Assembly (NCBI GenBank): GCA_030704615.1
Contig: CM060732.1
Location: 53,055,053-53,119,052, forward strand
DNA length: 64,000 nt
From: Takakia lepidozioides
Lineage: Eukaryota; Streptophyta; Takakiopsida; Takakiales; Takakiaceae
Direction: 5' to 3'
Under the pieces are notes generated by a model, which was not told the DNA's origin, ran no database searches, and was given only the letters and a program-made list of their open reading frames with translations. The first letter of the stretch is position 1. Each line of letters opens with the position of its first letter. This document shows positions 13,259-26,235 of this stretch, piece by piece. The translations under genes and the position numbers were made by a program.

Positions 13259-15991
13259 ATGGCAACAAGAAATTTCGCCAGTGGTGTGCATTTCACTTTG
13301 TCACAGTTCTCGAGTGTTGCTTTGGGAAGAGGGAGTGACAGATTCTCCCTTGCTTTGTCTTCTCAGCAAGTCCACCCTGGTTCGCTCTGCTTGGCAGTGT
13401 CAGCTGGAAGTTTATCTTTATTCACGTCAGCTGAATCAAGCTCTTTGTTGGGCATTGAAGCATTTGTCTGCAGCCGTTTGTTAGGAGGATCTGGTAGTTT
13501 TGGAGAGGAGAATAATCGGTTACTTACGGGAAGGTCTAAATTTAGTGATGCAGCGACATCGAATTCCGCAGGCGGCCTTTTTGGCAGTTGTTATGGTTTA
13601 TCTCCATGGGGTATTGAGGCTACGAGAGACTGCTCTGATTTTCAGCCAGGAACATCTGACGGGGATATAGCCATCAATAGCCCTTCATCTGAGAAGGAGA
13701 TTGACGCAACAATCCACCTCAAGCTCCCGGCATACCTCGCCACTACGGCGGAAAGAAATATGAATTTTGCAGAGCAGGTAACGGAGATAAGGAGAGAAGC
13801 AGGGGACGATTTGACAAGCGATGAAGAAGTAGAGGAGGGAATGTGGAGTGTGGTTATCCCTACGTACAATCGTCTTCCTATCCTAACGAAATGCTTACAA
13901 GCGTTGGAAGAGCAGATGGCTTATGGTCCGAGTGGAATCAAGCGTTATGAGGTGGTGGTTGTTGATGATGGGTCTACTGACGGCACTGTGGAATTTTTGC
14001 AACCTGTTCTTGGATCTCCTATGGGTGGCGACATAGTTGGTCAGCACGCGATTGGCGAAGATAATACACCTGTGCAACAAAGTCTGCGATATCCTCATGT
14101 TAAAGTACTAAGGCAACAGCACGCAGGTCAGTGGTGATATATGAACTGGGATGTCATTCTGATTAGACATTTTGCAAGTTGCAATCGCACACTTCTGTGA
14201 CGCATAATTAACCGAGGCCAACATTTAACTGGTGCTAGTACAATCTGAGCAACTAAAAAGATTTTGTAGTACATTTTCTAATGCAAATGCTGCAAGGAAT
14301 TCGCAGACCCTATTTTACTAAAAGTATTTAACGCCTATTGATCATAGCATATGTGCTATGTTCCTGTGTGAACCATTGGGTTAGATCTTACTCTCAGCAA
14401 CCAGTACACATCGGTGCAGGTGCGACAAAGGCAAGAAACTTGGGATTGAAGTATGCAAGGGGGGCCATTATTGTGTTTATAGACTCAGATCTTGTCGTAA
14501 CCAGAGACTTTTTGAGAGCACACAGCAATGCCCTGCAGGAGGCGTGGTCTGAAGATGGCGATAAGCGGGCCTTCACATATGGCCGTGTTGTCAATACATC
14601 CAACTTTAAGGATCCGCATTTAGAGAAATTCAAACTTACGGTACTCTGTCTTTCACCTCTCTTATCCCCGTTCACCCTCCTCTTTTTATGGGTAGTAATG
14701 TTACTCTCTCTAAGATCCTATACATTCAATGCAAGGCATTAGGAACCTTGGGGATAGCTAGAGACCGTGTTTGCAGGCTTGATTATTTACTACAGAAAAA
14801 GTGACAAATGCCTGCCAGAATTGTGTGCCGGCTTTCATTTGGGTTCACTTCCATACTGAGACAAAGTTTCAAGTTTTACTTTCAGATCTTCTGTTTGCTA
14901 GTGGCCTGCAGGACTATTCAGCTGCATTTTTTGCCACAGGGAATGTTGCAATCTCTCGTCACCTTCTGTTTGATGCTAGTAAATTGCTACAAAGCAGTGC
15001 TGAGGGTCCATTCGACGCAGATTTCAGTGAATATGGCTGGGAGGACCTTGAGCTTGGGGGTAAGTTATTCCTTGATGGGGTTACTCCTCCTTGGCAGAGG
15101 CCCTCTTTTGTCAAAAAGACTGCTTAGCATTTTCTTTCTACTGCTGAAATATTAACATGTTATCTTACATTTGCCTCCCACTGTACTCAAAAGATCTGGG
15201 CAAACTTAATTGATGCTTTTAATGCTCCTACAGTGTTGCAGACTTAGGGTGTGAGACACAATAATTGATGTTATTGAGGACATGTATTTGTTCTTGGCGA
15301 TTATGTCTGAACTCGAGAGTGATTTTTGCAGTGCGTTTGAGGCAGATTGGGGCAAGGATTAAGCATACCCCCTCTGCAGTGGGTTATCATTGGCATCCTG
15401 CCTTCTCGATTGCTCAAATACCAAAGCTTATTGACCAGGTCTCTATTTCCACCTCTCCTTGTTCTTTAAGAGCTGGATTTCAATGTTGGTTCCTTGTTTG
15501 TACAGCTTCGATTGCAGTGATGTACTCGAGGCTTTGAAAGCAAGCAATCGTTTAGAAAGCTCAAGTTTTTAGCCATTGTCAGTCCGTTGAGTAGACACAT
15601 AAGGATTGAAGGTGCTTCCAGACACTCTCCAGTTCTTCCCTTCACATGTACCTGGTTCTATGCACCATCTCAGCACCATAAATTGTTGATCAATACTCTG
15701 GCTTCTCTCCTTTTCCAGGAGAGACAGAGAGGCCGAAATGGTGTTCGCTTTTATCGCAAGCATCCCAGACTCAATGTGCGCCTCATGATTCAAATGACCC
15801 CATTCCATGAAGGTTTGTGGTCTCTTCTTACTCTTTGGGGCATGGTCAATGAAAGAACACTGGAGCCAGTTCTCCGCTCTCTGGTAGCGGTTGGAAGGCC
15901 AGGACTTGCAGCAGCCTTGCTTTCACCAATTCTAAACTGGCACACTGTGCAAGCTGTAAAAGAAGAAGCAAAGAAACTGAAGGAGTGCTAA
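13259..15991 (+). CDS. Family 2 glycosyltransferase, probably plastid-targeted
   Basis: Exons 13259-14126, 14420-14640, 14912-15059, 15332-15438 and 15719-15991 join in frame with GT-AG introns to 538 residues. The ATG at 13259 follows an in-frame stop at 13247. The first 130 or so residues are rich in Ser, Ala and Gly, like a chloroplast transit peptide. The GT-A domain follows: SVVIPTYNR, VVVVDDGSTDGT, ARNLGLKYARG and FIDSD (the DXD-type metal site). Then come FFATGNVAISR and YGWEDLELGVRLRQ, an acceptor-side motif shared with GT7-like enzymes. The architecture matches the plant single-copy 'glycosyltransferase family protein 2' (At5g60700 type). Donor and acceptor sugars are not known to me. 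It is divergently paired with ARF1. Confidence 0.88.
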
Positions 15992-17352
15992 AGCATGTGT
16001 ATTGAGGACATAAATCTAAAAGGATTCACAATGAAGCTGTTTTTACAGGCAACTAACCAGAGAACCTGGGTGAATTTTGTCATTGTCGGGTTTATGGTTT
16101 GAAATTAAGACCAAAAACCTGTGAGGTTTTGTAGCCATATTCATATTTCACGGAACATAAGGAGGCTTGTAGTGCTCATTGTGGGAAGAACGCGTTGTAA
16201 GCATTGCACACTGGCTCGCTAAGGTGCATTGCAAATAATGTTTACATTGTTACTGACCACACCACTTCCAAGTTCAAGTTCCATCCAGACTTCACCAGAT
16301 CAATTTCTTGTAACTTCCATCCTAAAGTTGTCTAATTAGTGAATTCCATACTGTGTTCTGGTTCTATTTTATGCCCTATGAGCTAGTGGGTTGTATCTCA
16401 AACTTACAACCATGTAGGCGCCACACCCTTTGAACAGCCTCTGGAATGAAAGATGCCCCTTCCATTGAGATTCAAAGAGATCTATACATTTGTAATCCCA
16501 ATATTGTGATCTATCAAGAATGTAGAACACTTGATCCAATGAATAAATTGCTAGCAACAGAAGCTAAAATTGTTCAATTTCTAGCAATGGCGATATAATC
16601 ACAGTTGCTTAAAATGACTAGAAGTTGAAAACATGAGCAGCAAAAAAGTAGACCCAACCTGATTGTCTTAACATAAACCCTGAAGGCCTACAGCTTTTCC
16701 ACCCTTGACTGCACCCCTGGCCACCTTTTTATTCATTACTAAAACTGTGCCAAACAATTCAATGTCCAAATGTGTTCCTAACTATATCCTTTACCTCCAT
16801 CTCAAATTTCATGATTTTTGTCAATAAGAATTATAACCAACTTGTGAGCATGAAACGTTATGTAAAATAGAAAAAGAAAATGTACAAATCTTATCGGAAT
16901 TCTTAAGTGTCTGATCCAATTGAGTCCAATTTTTGGGACCCTCAAAAGCATTTGGGGGACACCCGGAGGGAAGCCACATGTTCTTGCTTTTGGCGAACAT
17001 CCACTTCCACACATTGCACTGCTGGGTCCAATACAATGAAGAGTTATTCAATCTAGGGAAAAACAAAGTCGTTAAATCACAATGGTCAAACCTAACCAAC
17101 AGGCAAGAGCCAAGGAGCTAAGAGAGTAGAGAGGTTGAATCCCCAGCTTTCCACAAGAATATACCACGGGATGTTGGCCAGCTTCTCTTGTGGTTTTCAT
17201 ATTTTTTAAACAAATTTTGGGTACATATTCACTCCAATCTCATACAAAATCGATCATAAATGGCATATTGCGTCGTAATGGAATACAAAATAGTGCATTG
17301 GAGATGTAATTTCATGATTTCGAGCAGAAAATTCAGCCTTGAATAATGGATA

Positions 17353-17617
17353 CAGGGCCACTATACACTACGGACCAAGACCAAGACCAAGCGGAAATGG
17401 AACATCTTATTGGTCAAGGGCCAAAAATTGGTCCGAAGGGCTTTACACTAGGGACCAAGCCCAAAAGACCAAAGCCGGCCAATATGCTTACATGGCACCT
17501 ACTTTTGGCACGAACTCTTTGCCCCCAGACCAAGACGTTGGACCAAGACCAGCCCAAGAGTGGCACTTCTTGGTCCCACCATTTCTTGGTCTTGGTCCGT
17601 AGTGTAAAGTGGCCCTG
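17353..17617. mobile_element. MITE-like element with 33-bp terminal inverted repeats
   Basis: The left end cagggccactatacactacg and the right end cgtagtgtaaagtggccctg are inverted copies that extend inward through ggaccaagaccaag, about 33 bp with one mismatch. The total length is 265 bp. The interior keeps repeating ggaccaag/cttggtcc words. The CAGGG end is hAT-like, but the flanks (aatggata against acataaca) do not form a clean 8-bp duplication, so the class is uncertain. Confidence 0.8.
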
Positions 17618-17767
17618 ACATAACAACCGGCTACTCGCGTATGGCTCCTCATTGTGAATAGTGAAATCTACATTCATCCAATAAGCTTGAGAATTCATCA
17701 ATTTATTCCTCATAAATTATTAAATAATAACGATGTTACCTAAGGTAGGTTCTACGTGGAGGCACAT

Positions 17768-17880
17768 GAAGTCCTTTTCAGCAAAGGAGAGGAGGTGATA
17801 GCACAACAGGGGCTTAGCGATTTTTGACAGCGATGCGTCTCCTCTTTAGGATAAAGAGAAGCCAGCAAATTCTATGAAAT
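17768..17880. repeat. Dispersed repeat, copy 1 of 2
   Basis: It shares gaagtc-ttttcagcaaagg, gagaggaggtga, gcacaacagg, gcttagcgatttttgaca and gatgcgt in the same order and orientation with 27456-27560, with indels between the blocks. It is not coding. It is probably part of an uncharacterised interspersed element. Confidence 0.75.
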
Positions 17881-18029
17881 ATTTCTCTATCCCTTCCGTT
17901 AACCTAAACAAAAAACAAAACAAAAAAATTTGATTTTAAGATTTGCAAGGTGGCTTTTGAACTTCTGGATATTTGCACTAATTTATTAGTGCAACTACCT
18001 ACCACCAATCATCCATAAATTTCAATTAT

Positions 18030-18410
18030 ACTAGGGTAGCTTGTGCCATTGGCCCAAGTGTCCACTATCATCTAAGCCCAAGTGCAATCCCCTAGGGCAT
18101 CTCCCATGTGCATTTCCCATGTCAAGGCCCGATTAATTTTTTTCCATGCAATTATTGAGTAGTAATATATCCTATCATTATTGATATATCTCCCGTCTCT
18201 AGGGTAGCCTCCGTTGGCCGAAGTGTCCAATGTCATCTAATTTCCACATAGCCTAAGACCAGATTTGATATATCTCCAATGTGCGTCTCCTATGTCGAGG
18301 CCCAAGTGCGACCTCTACAGTAGCCTCTGCCGTTGGCTCAAGGGTCCAATGTTGTCCAAGTCCAAATGCATTTTCTTTCCACAGAGCCTACGACCAGATT
18401 TGAACCGCAG
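18030..18410 (+). repeat. Degenerate internal repeat array
   Basis: Three diverged units start near 18032, 18201 and 18311. Each contains a gtagc-(t)-gttggc core followed by an aagtgtccaatgtcatctaa-like stretch. The second and third also share cctacgaccagatttga or a close variant. The units are of unequal length and no reading frame spans them. Confidence 0.55.
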
Positions 18411-20744
18411 ACCTTTCCCTTGATATCTATCCTCTCGAGGCTCCAACCATTGTCCCAGGAATTCCACTTTGCTATTCTTCGGGAATTTCCAGCGACCCAA
18501 AGTACTTGAAATTCCACATCTCCCACACCGCAGTTCCAAAAATCATGAGACCAAGCCCGTGCACCCCTCCTCGTCGAGGGCTTTCCAATGGCACCAAGCA
18601 CCAGGGCTGGGGCCTCGCGGTTGGGGACATCTCAAATCTACAAAACAAAACAAATGTCTCGCTTCATATATTGACTAGGGCTTCGCGTTGCTCCGCACTA
18701 CTAGCGACGACTTCTGAGAACTATGTTCAAGTTTCACAAAAAGGGGTGGGTCATCTGCATGGTCTTAAATACATACATCCCGTACACCATCAATCCATGG
18801 GCCACTAGGTATGGCGGAAAGGTTGAAATGGATTGATTTAATAAATAGTGGCACGCAATGAACTGTTAATTTGTTGATAGGGTCTATTCAAGTGATGGAC
18901 TGCGTTGTGTTCTAATACATGAAGCAGTTTTTGATTGTGAATGTTGCTTAGGAAACGGATCGACGATTGAGTGGTTTGCTGTGAATTTTTAAGTTTATAT
19001 TTTTCCCTTCGTTTGGCATTTAGCTCATTTGGATTGAAAATACTTTGTATCTGTTGTTGTTTATATATCTTTTCCATCAACATTCAGTGTTTCTTTATTT
19101 GAAGTATACTTTTCCCGCCTCTTAGCGTTAGCAGTTTGTTTTTTCATATTGATTTGAAGATTAAATTGATAATGATTGTATAGGTCTCAAGTTGTAGACA
19201 AATTCTTGATAAAAACAATAGTTTTGATTAAAGAAAATGATGGTATTGATAAAACTTATGGTCTTGATAAAAATGATGGTCTTGATATTGATATTTGCTT
19301 TCAAGGTTTTGAAGTGTCCGTTCTTAGTATGTCCTCTTTCTCTCTCTTCAGTCTCCATTGAAGCATACAACTTTGTTTGGTCAATGGGAACTATGGGCAT
19401 TAGTTCCGCACTATAATGCAATCAAACCCTCTGACTCATCTCTTTCCACTGTACTATGAAGGATATCCCCCATGCAGGTAGAAGGCTGACTAGCAGAGAT
19501 TGTGAAAGTCAAACCATAGAAACCAAAGGGCAACTCAAGGCAACTCAGGAGAGAGCGGGAGAGAGTCTCTAATTGGAAGTGTCATGCTTGTTCCAAGATA
19601 GTGGATGTGGCTCCATTCCGCAACGACCCAGTTTGTGTCATGGGCTCGCACTGCATCGACTCGGGCATGACAGGCTTCGTCAAAATCCAGGGATGCTCTC
19701 GGAGCATGGCATTCCTCCGGAGGCCGCAGCAACCACAGAATATCTTGGGACATCAAACATGTTCTTGTGTGCAGAGATCGGGTCCATCGCCAAAACAGGA
19801 GATAAAGATAAAGATAAGAGAGAGAGCAACCGATTTCGTGGCCTCCCAATTTACCCCTACATCCCTCTATACTCGTTGATTACGGAATGACAAGATCAAG
19901 CGATGCATCCAAGTGTAATGTGCGTGATGAGAACAATGCGGATACACCAGAAGCCGCAGTCCCATCGCACTGTGAGGAGAGCTCGAACCATAGTGACCCC
20001 ACAGCATGACTGTATAAATATCTGAAAGGCGACAGGTCATGTACATCCCTATCTGGATTGCGAGACCATTCCCTGAAATGCTTTACAGTACAGGTCTGTA
20101 TCTTTGTTGGATGCATCAAATAGCTGCCAAAAGAGATACCCAAGCTTTTTCCCCCTCAGTTATCAAACCAGCATATATTTTTCTAAACACCACTTACTGT
20201 AATTATTTTGGGGTCTTTTTTGTTCAAATTCAGCCACAACATTCTTTCAGTGTTAATCTGTCTGAAAGAGAACAAATTACGACCTTTCCACCTCATCGTT
20301 TGAAGTGAGGAGTTTGCTGCATGGATGTTTGCTTGTTTCGAAAGTAGTAATCCCGAATCGCTCACCCAATAGTCTCTGAGATGACTTGGCAGTCACTGCA
20401 CCTGAAGGTTCTTGATGACACACAAAGGTGTGGTGCAGGGTCAGCTAGTTCTCAATGTGCTGGCAGCGAGAAAAACCTTTTGCACCTCCTGGACATGAAC
20501 GTCATGTACAAAGCGCATGTCAGGCACACATCCAACCTGCTTCATCTGCCCAGACAATCCACAATTTGTTCAACCTGAGCTGTGCTCCGGCACCTTTGTC
20601 AGAACTGTCCTCCATCATTATTCTAACCTGCACTTGATCCTCCCACCTGCCCTCCTGCAATCATTGATTTTCAATAGCTAAGTTCCAGGGTCCTGCGGAC
20701 CCAGCTTCAGGAGGCATTTTGCTGCCCGTTCTGCAAGGTCCACC

Positions 20745-21745
20745 TCACCATGAAGATTGCAGGCACCAAGCAAGGTTCACCACACCGAAGCATCTGGTTC
20801 CATTGGCATGTTCTTCCTCTGCCTCATCCAACTGCCCTGCATATCCAAGAAGATCCACCATGCAGCCGAAATGCTCCATTGTAGGAATGAGGCCATGATC
20901 TGAAATCATGGATTTAAAGTGCTGACATTGGCCTTCGTCCACAAGGCCCACATGACTACACGCAGTGAGAAGACATATAAAGGTGATACCATTTGGCTTA
21001 AAACCCTTCCTTTTTCATTTGTTGGAATAGCTGTAGGGCTTCCATACTACATCCATGCTGAACATATCCGGCGATCATGGAGTTCCAAGAGACAACATTA
21101 TGTTGAGCCATATTGTTGAATACCTGATGTGCATCATTGAACCTCCCACACTTGGCATACATATCAACAAGGGCTGTCTCCAGATTGATGTTTGGCACCA
21201 TTTCAGCTTTTAGGATGTCAGCATGAACCTCCATGCCCTTTCCCAGCGCTGCCAGGCTAGCACAGGCATTGAGAATGCAAATGAACGTGACCCTGTCGGG
21301 CAGCACCCCTTCATGCACCATTTGCCCATAGGTCTCTAAAGCCTTCCTACCACATCCATGGTGAGCATATCCTGGGATCATTGCACTCCATGAGACCACA
21401 TTCCGTTGAGCCATATTCACAAACACTTGACGTGAATCCTGTCAACAAGAGTATTCTGCAGAATGATGTCTGGCACAATTCTAAACTTCCTGATCTCAGC
21501 ATGAACCCACATGGCCTTTTCCAGGGCTGCTAAACTCGCACATGCATTTATGACAGTAATAAACGTGATGTTGTTGGGCGTAAGCCCTGCCTTTACCATT
21601 TGCTCATAGACCTCTACAGCCTCCCTAGCACAACAATGCTGAGAATATCCTGCAATCATGGGGTTCCAAGAGACTACATTTCGTTGAGCCATTTTGTCAA
21701 ACACTTGACGTGCATCCTTAATGCTACCACAATCAGGCTACTACT
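20745..21745 (-). pseudogene. PPR protein pseudogene fragment (PLS/E type)
   Basis: Read on the minus strand, the pieces at 21417-21704, 20998-21426 and 20745-20951 give consecutive pentatricopeptide repeats: NVVSWNPMIAGYSQH, NVVSWSAMIPGYAHHG, NVVSWNSMIAGYVQHG, LVDMYAKCGRFNDAHQVF, then the E-motif-like [20 protein letters not shown]. The frame changes at about 21420, where a repeat is cut short after LVDRIHVKC, and again near 20960. The upstream part (CGSIKDARQVFDKMA) runs only to about 21745 before unrelated sequence begins. Intact members of this class are usually long, often intronless organelle RNA-editing factors. This copy lacks a start, has two frameshifts and no DYW tail, so it is a truncated pseudogene. 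Confidence 0.85.
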
Positions 21746-24700
21746 ATCATACTGCTTGAACACATTCAACGGAAATGATCAATCCTACTACTGGGGAGTT
21801 AGTTTTCAACTAAGGGCTGGTCTTAATATCATATTAGAAAGCAGAATGTAGATAGCAGCACTGCAACTTTAGCCCTCCATCTTAGATATGACACATGTGG
21901 TTGTGGTCACTGCCAATTGCGCTTCGCCCTGATGTGCATAGAGGGAGAGTGTCATCATTGACCCTTCTGACACATCATCTCCAGGGCTTGCACACGCAGG
22001 TTGTGGTTTCAAACCCACCGCAGTATCCGAAGCGGGATTTTCCATAGCCAGTGACAATCCAATTGTGGATCGACCTCAGAATTGCAATGCCAGTGCATTG
22101 TCAAACACTCGCTTCTCTGTAACTGCTCCATTAGCCCTCTAGATTGCAAAGGAAGTGCTTTTATTGAATGGGGTTGCACTGGCTGTGACAGTGCTAAAGA
22201 GAAAAGAAAGGAAAAACAGCAAGGATGACAGAAGGCAATATCATGAAGTTGTGAAAGTTTCCTAATGCATGTTGTTGTCTGCTTCTGCTCACGCACCTTT
22301 TTGGCTGCATTGTCCCACCATTGCCTGGGGCTTGAAAAGAATTTGCTCCACAGTTTGTCTGTGCTATTTATATATGCACATTGTCTGCAACCCCAGTAAT
22401 AATATCATATTACACCACTCACCAGACAAACCAACCATACATGTCATGCCGGTGTAGAACCTAGAACCAAATTTCCGAGAACAAGAGCTCACCTCAGCTG
22501 TTAGCCGGGCAAGAAGTTGAGTCAGAAAAGAGCAAGAGTGCTCCCTGGTCAATGAAGCTACGGATCACTGAAGCATACTGCGGCTTTCAGGAGAATATAG
22601 TTGCTCAGCTTGCCAAAAAGGTTCCCTCCTGATTTAATAAGGAGCTTTGACAGGGTGTGGTGAATGCAAAGTCCACCCAACAACTGCTATCAGATACAGC
22701 AAGCTAGATTACACAGAGGAATAAGAGAGGAGTTGAACTTAAATGTAGCAGCATTCACAACTAACCCCCCCGCACCCCCCACAAAAAAATCCCCAATATC
22801 CAGATGGGTAGGAGAGACAGCAGTACTTAATTACACTTTGCTTGTCATAAGCCTCGAGCCCATGGATAGCATTCGAACTAGGCCCATGCAAAACGATGTA
22901 GGGAGAGGGGCAGGGAACAGGGTGAGAACAGACAAATGCACTACATTGGGAACTTCAACCTGCCATCCCAATGTTTATCAATACCTTTGCAACGTTCTCA
23001 CCTGTGGCACTGTAGCCATATCACCCTCCCATGCATGCATAATTTCTACGGCTACCGCTGCTTGGTTTAACTAACTCTTGTCGACTAGTCCAGGCATTGA
23101 GATGGTACAATCGTGACATCTTGCATAGAAATTGAGATAAAATCGGTTAGGTTTCTCTGGCTGTCCACAGTATGTATATTGTTATTCCCACATCCCCAAT
23201 CATCCATTCGAAAGGACTCCTTGGAGCCCATGAAGCCATACCAGTCTTCCATAGGAACACAAATTACCGGCTGGAAACCTCAGTTTTAGAAAGAACAGGT
23301 GGACTGGCCAGGTTGAATTCCATAATACATTCTTCCGGGATCCATTGTGTTGGCAATTTCCTTCCCTAATATGATCTGGGGCGTACACTTCCTGTGATTG
23401 CGCTCCACATTCCAACCACCACCTCCACTTCCTCCTCCTCTTCCTTTTCTGGTCTCCACAGCCCGGCAATTGGCTTGAAACTGCTGCAAACAGATCTCCA
23501 TGCAATGCGATTTGGAACATGCAGAGGGGGAACTAAAGTATACACCCCACATATTCTTAAATCATTTAGTACAAGGCGAATATTGGAAACAGCGTAGCCT
23601 TGGAGAGACTTGTAAGGACACCCACAGAGTTCATGGACGTAGGAGCGGAGCGAGGGCATGCCGACGTCGCGAGGCTTACACATACATGTTTTCTCTTTGG
23701 GCAATATGGGCAGCTCAAAACAAAAATGACGACGACGACGATGACGTGGCACTATGGCACCCTATATCTGCTCTACGCTAAACTAGCTCTCGACCTTTGG
23801 GGCTGCTTCAGTTATGCAACGTGATAAGGTGGGCGTGCACCTGGTTTCCCTCTGCTAGGCCTTTCATGTTAATGCACTCCTGCAAGACACAGATATAAGT
23901 ATTGGAGTCTGCCCAATTGCTCCCTTGGCTCAAAATGTTGCTTCTTTCAGTCGGCCAGCTTTATACACTGTCCTCACATCCTTCTTGTTGACTCCCTCAC
24001 TTGGTATTCTTTCAGAAGCAGGGATTGTGGAGGTGCTACGCCTGCTGCTACATCGATATCCAGCAGACACCTGTGCCTCATTCATGCCCTCCATCCTGCA
24101 AGAGTCCTGATTCTTAGTTTCGGCAAAAACTATATCTCCATGCTCTTAGATACGTGAAAAAAGATATCAGAATACGGGCAGGTTTCTGGTTTTAATGCAA
24201 GTCATCGACTTGTATCAATTGAGTATGTTTTTGGAACCCTTGAATGCTTATCAGAACATTACCCTTTGTATGCTTGGCCTGGACTTCCAGGGTATAATTC
24301 GGAAGTTATACAATCATCATATTTTCCTAGAATTTGAATCATAGTAGCAAGCTCTTCTTCCACCCATCGAGTCGTGCACTTATGTCTGAAGTCTGGTAAT
24401 CTTGGACTTTCCTGTGAAACAGAGTGCGGGCAGCTGAGTACCCACAACTTGAGCCCCACATAAAAACCAGGCTACAATCACCAAGCATCTTTCAAACGAC
24501 TGGAATCAACCTTGACCAATGCTACTACTGAGGAAGATAAAGCTACTGATAGCAACATAACGGTTCTCTTTCCCTGCCGAAAAGCAAAGTTGTCACTGTT
24601 CTATGTACACTCTAGTCCACCAATGCAGAGATTCAATTGTGCGCCCTCCTTGACAAACTCTTTTAGGTCCTACACGAAGATGCCCTCACCTTCTCAGACA

Positions 24701-26235
24701 TGTGCCCCACCGCTGTAAAAGGACCTGAGAGGAACTCCTCCCAGAGCCATTCTATGCTCGTTGCTATACCTGCATACAATTAGCTGCATAAACATGAGAA
24801 CTTTGCTAGTTGCTGATCTGCTCACTGTATATTGAGAGTACGATTGTAGCTGTTGATTAAGATTCTGCAAGTTACCGTGCGTTATTTCTCTGTGTCACGC
24901 ACAGAAAGAACATACACACATACCAATTACATATGTTGAAGAAGATACTGAAGAAGTTTGTAGTGGTCAAGACCACCCTTCAAGCCAGGCTGATTGTGGG
25001 TCCTACTCACGTTTCCGCCACAGCTCGTGCTTGACCAGACTGTGTCCTTCGACCACAATCTGTCATCCTACTAGAATCTGGACTTCCATCTTGAAATGTC
25101 GGCAGGGCTCCGACATTCACACCACAATTAGAGCCATAACCTGATATCCATCCGCCATCCCATTGTGCTCGACCTTCCCTCGTCAGTACTTCTGCTCTAC
25201 CCAAGGCATCGCCAAGTTGGGTACCCAAATGGACATCCAATCTCTGCTACACGGCCTGAGCCCACCGCGCAAGGAGATGCCAGTGCCTTTGGTACGACCT
25301 CCCCCCGTGCGCGCAGGAGGCCTCCAGAGCACGCTGCCATCCTTGTGCCTGTGATGCAAAGACGAAGCTGGCAGCAACGGTTGTGCAACAAGGACTGAAG
25401 CACCAGTTCAAAGCTTTCAATGGGCCAAAGACACCATCAACTCATTTTAATGCGCAGATAAACTAAATTGCACACTTTTTGTATGTGACCAATTGAATTG
25501 CAACGCATTGCAAATCATCTTGCCCTTTTGCTCATAAGAAATTGGTAACTTCAAGTGAAGGTTTCCTTCTCACGCCACATCTCGAGTCTACTCAACTTGT
25601 AGACAACACACGCAGCGTTGGTGATGATCAAAGCTTTCCAGTGCAGCAGTTGCAAGGACGGCGGATCAAGTGCGGTGATTCACATCTAGAGAAGGGTCGT
25701 CTAGGGCTGCGGAGGGAGACGAAGGAGAAAGATGGATGGCGACACCACGTAGTGGTACAGTTATCCCTTCGCGTTTGCCGCACAGTCTCAATTCAGTTAC
25801 ACATGTGGGCATTTCTACTTAACTTGTCTAACACCACTCCACTTCACTTGCGTATCCCAACCAACTCACTCTCATTGAGACATACAACACATCGATATTC
25901 TTGAAAACGGGTCAAGCTTGCTATCCGTACGAAGCAAAGATTTTCCAGGGATCTTTAGGGTTTCTATGGACAGACTACCAATATACAGCACGGCTGCAAA
26001 TAGTAATTTAGGGAAGTGGGTGGCTAGCAAAGAAGGTTGAAGTACCAGAATAGCAAAGCAGTAGCGAGGCTTTTGATAGCAAATACCAACAATAGTTGGG
26101 CTCATGGCTGTGAATTCTCAGAGGCTCAAGGCTAAGTATTTCTTTCCCCTAATTTTTTTTCCCCCGGGCTCCGTTAAGGTTAGGATCACAAGAACACAAT
26201 TGGAGAGGTTTTGTCGCCGAAACCACCTCGGCAAT
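21746..26235. other. Intergenic region, no gene recognised
   Basis: Only short unsupported frames are present. The region includes a copy of a dispersed repeat at 23690-23800, and at about 21890-22020 a string (ggttgtggtttcaaaccca) that weakly resembles a tRNA B box. A run of C and A at 22766-22790 is low complexity. A 90-codon frame at 25165-25398 is rich in Pro and Arg and matches nothing I know. Confidence 0.5.
23690..23800 (+). repeat. Dispersed repeat, shared with 58750-58870
   Basis: The strings gtggcactatggcaccctat and ctgctctacgctaaactagc occur here and again at about 58810-58860 in the same order. Both are preceded by an aaaaatgac-acgacga stretch and by gggca-type words. The copies differ by small indels. 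It is probably the end of an uncharacterised transposon family. Confidence 0.75.

Larger units (their letters stand above)
15992..20740. other. Intergenic repeat-rich region
   Basis: No gene is supported. The 3' flank of the glycosyltransferase is followed by the inverted-repeat element at 17353-17617, a copy of a dispersed repeat at 17768-17880 and degenerate internal repeats at 18030-18410. The rest (18600-20740) is AT-rich, with only short unrecognised reading frames. Confidence 0.6.

Noticed and set aside
21890-22020. Second SINE copy suggested by ggttgtggtttcaaaccca
   Set aside because: The B-box match has an extra base and no A box at the right distance was found.
22766-22790. C-rich stretch as a structured site
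   Set aside because: Short low-complexity run without supporting pattern.
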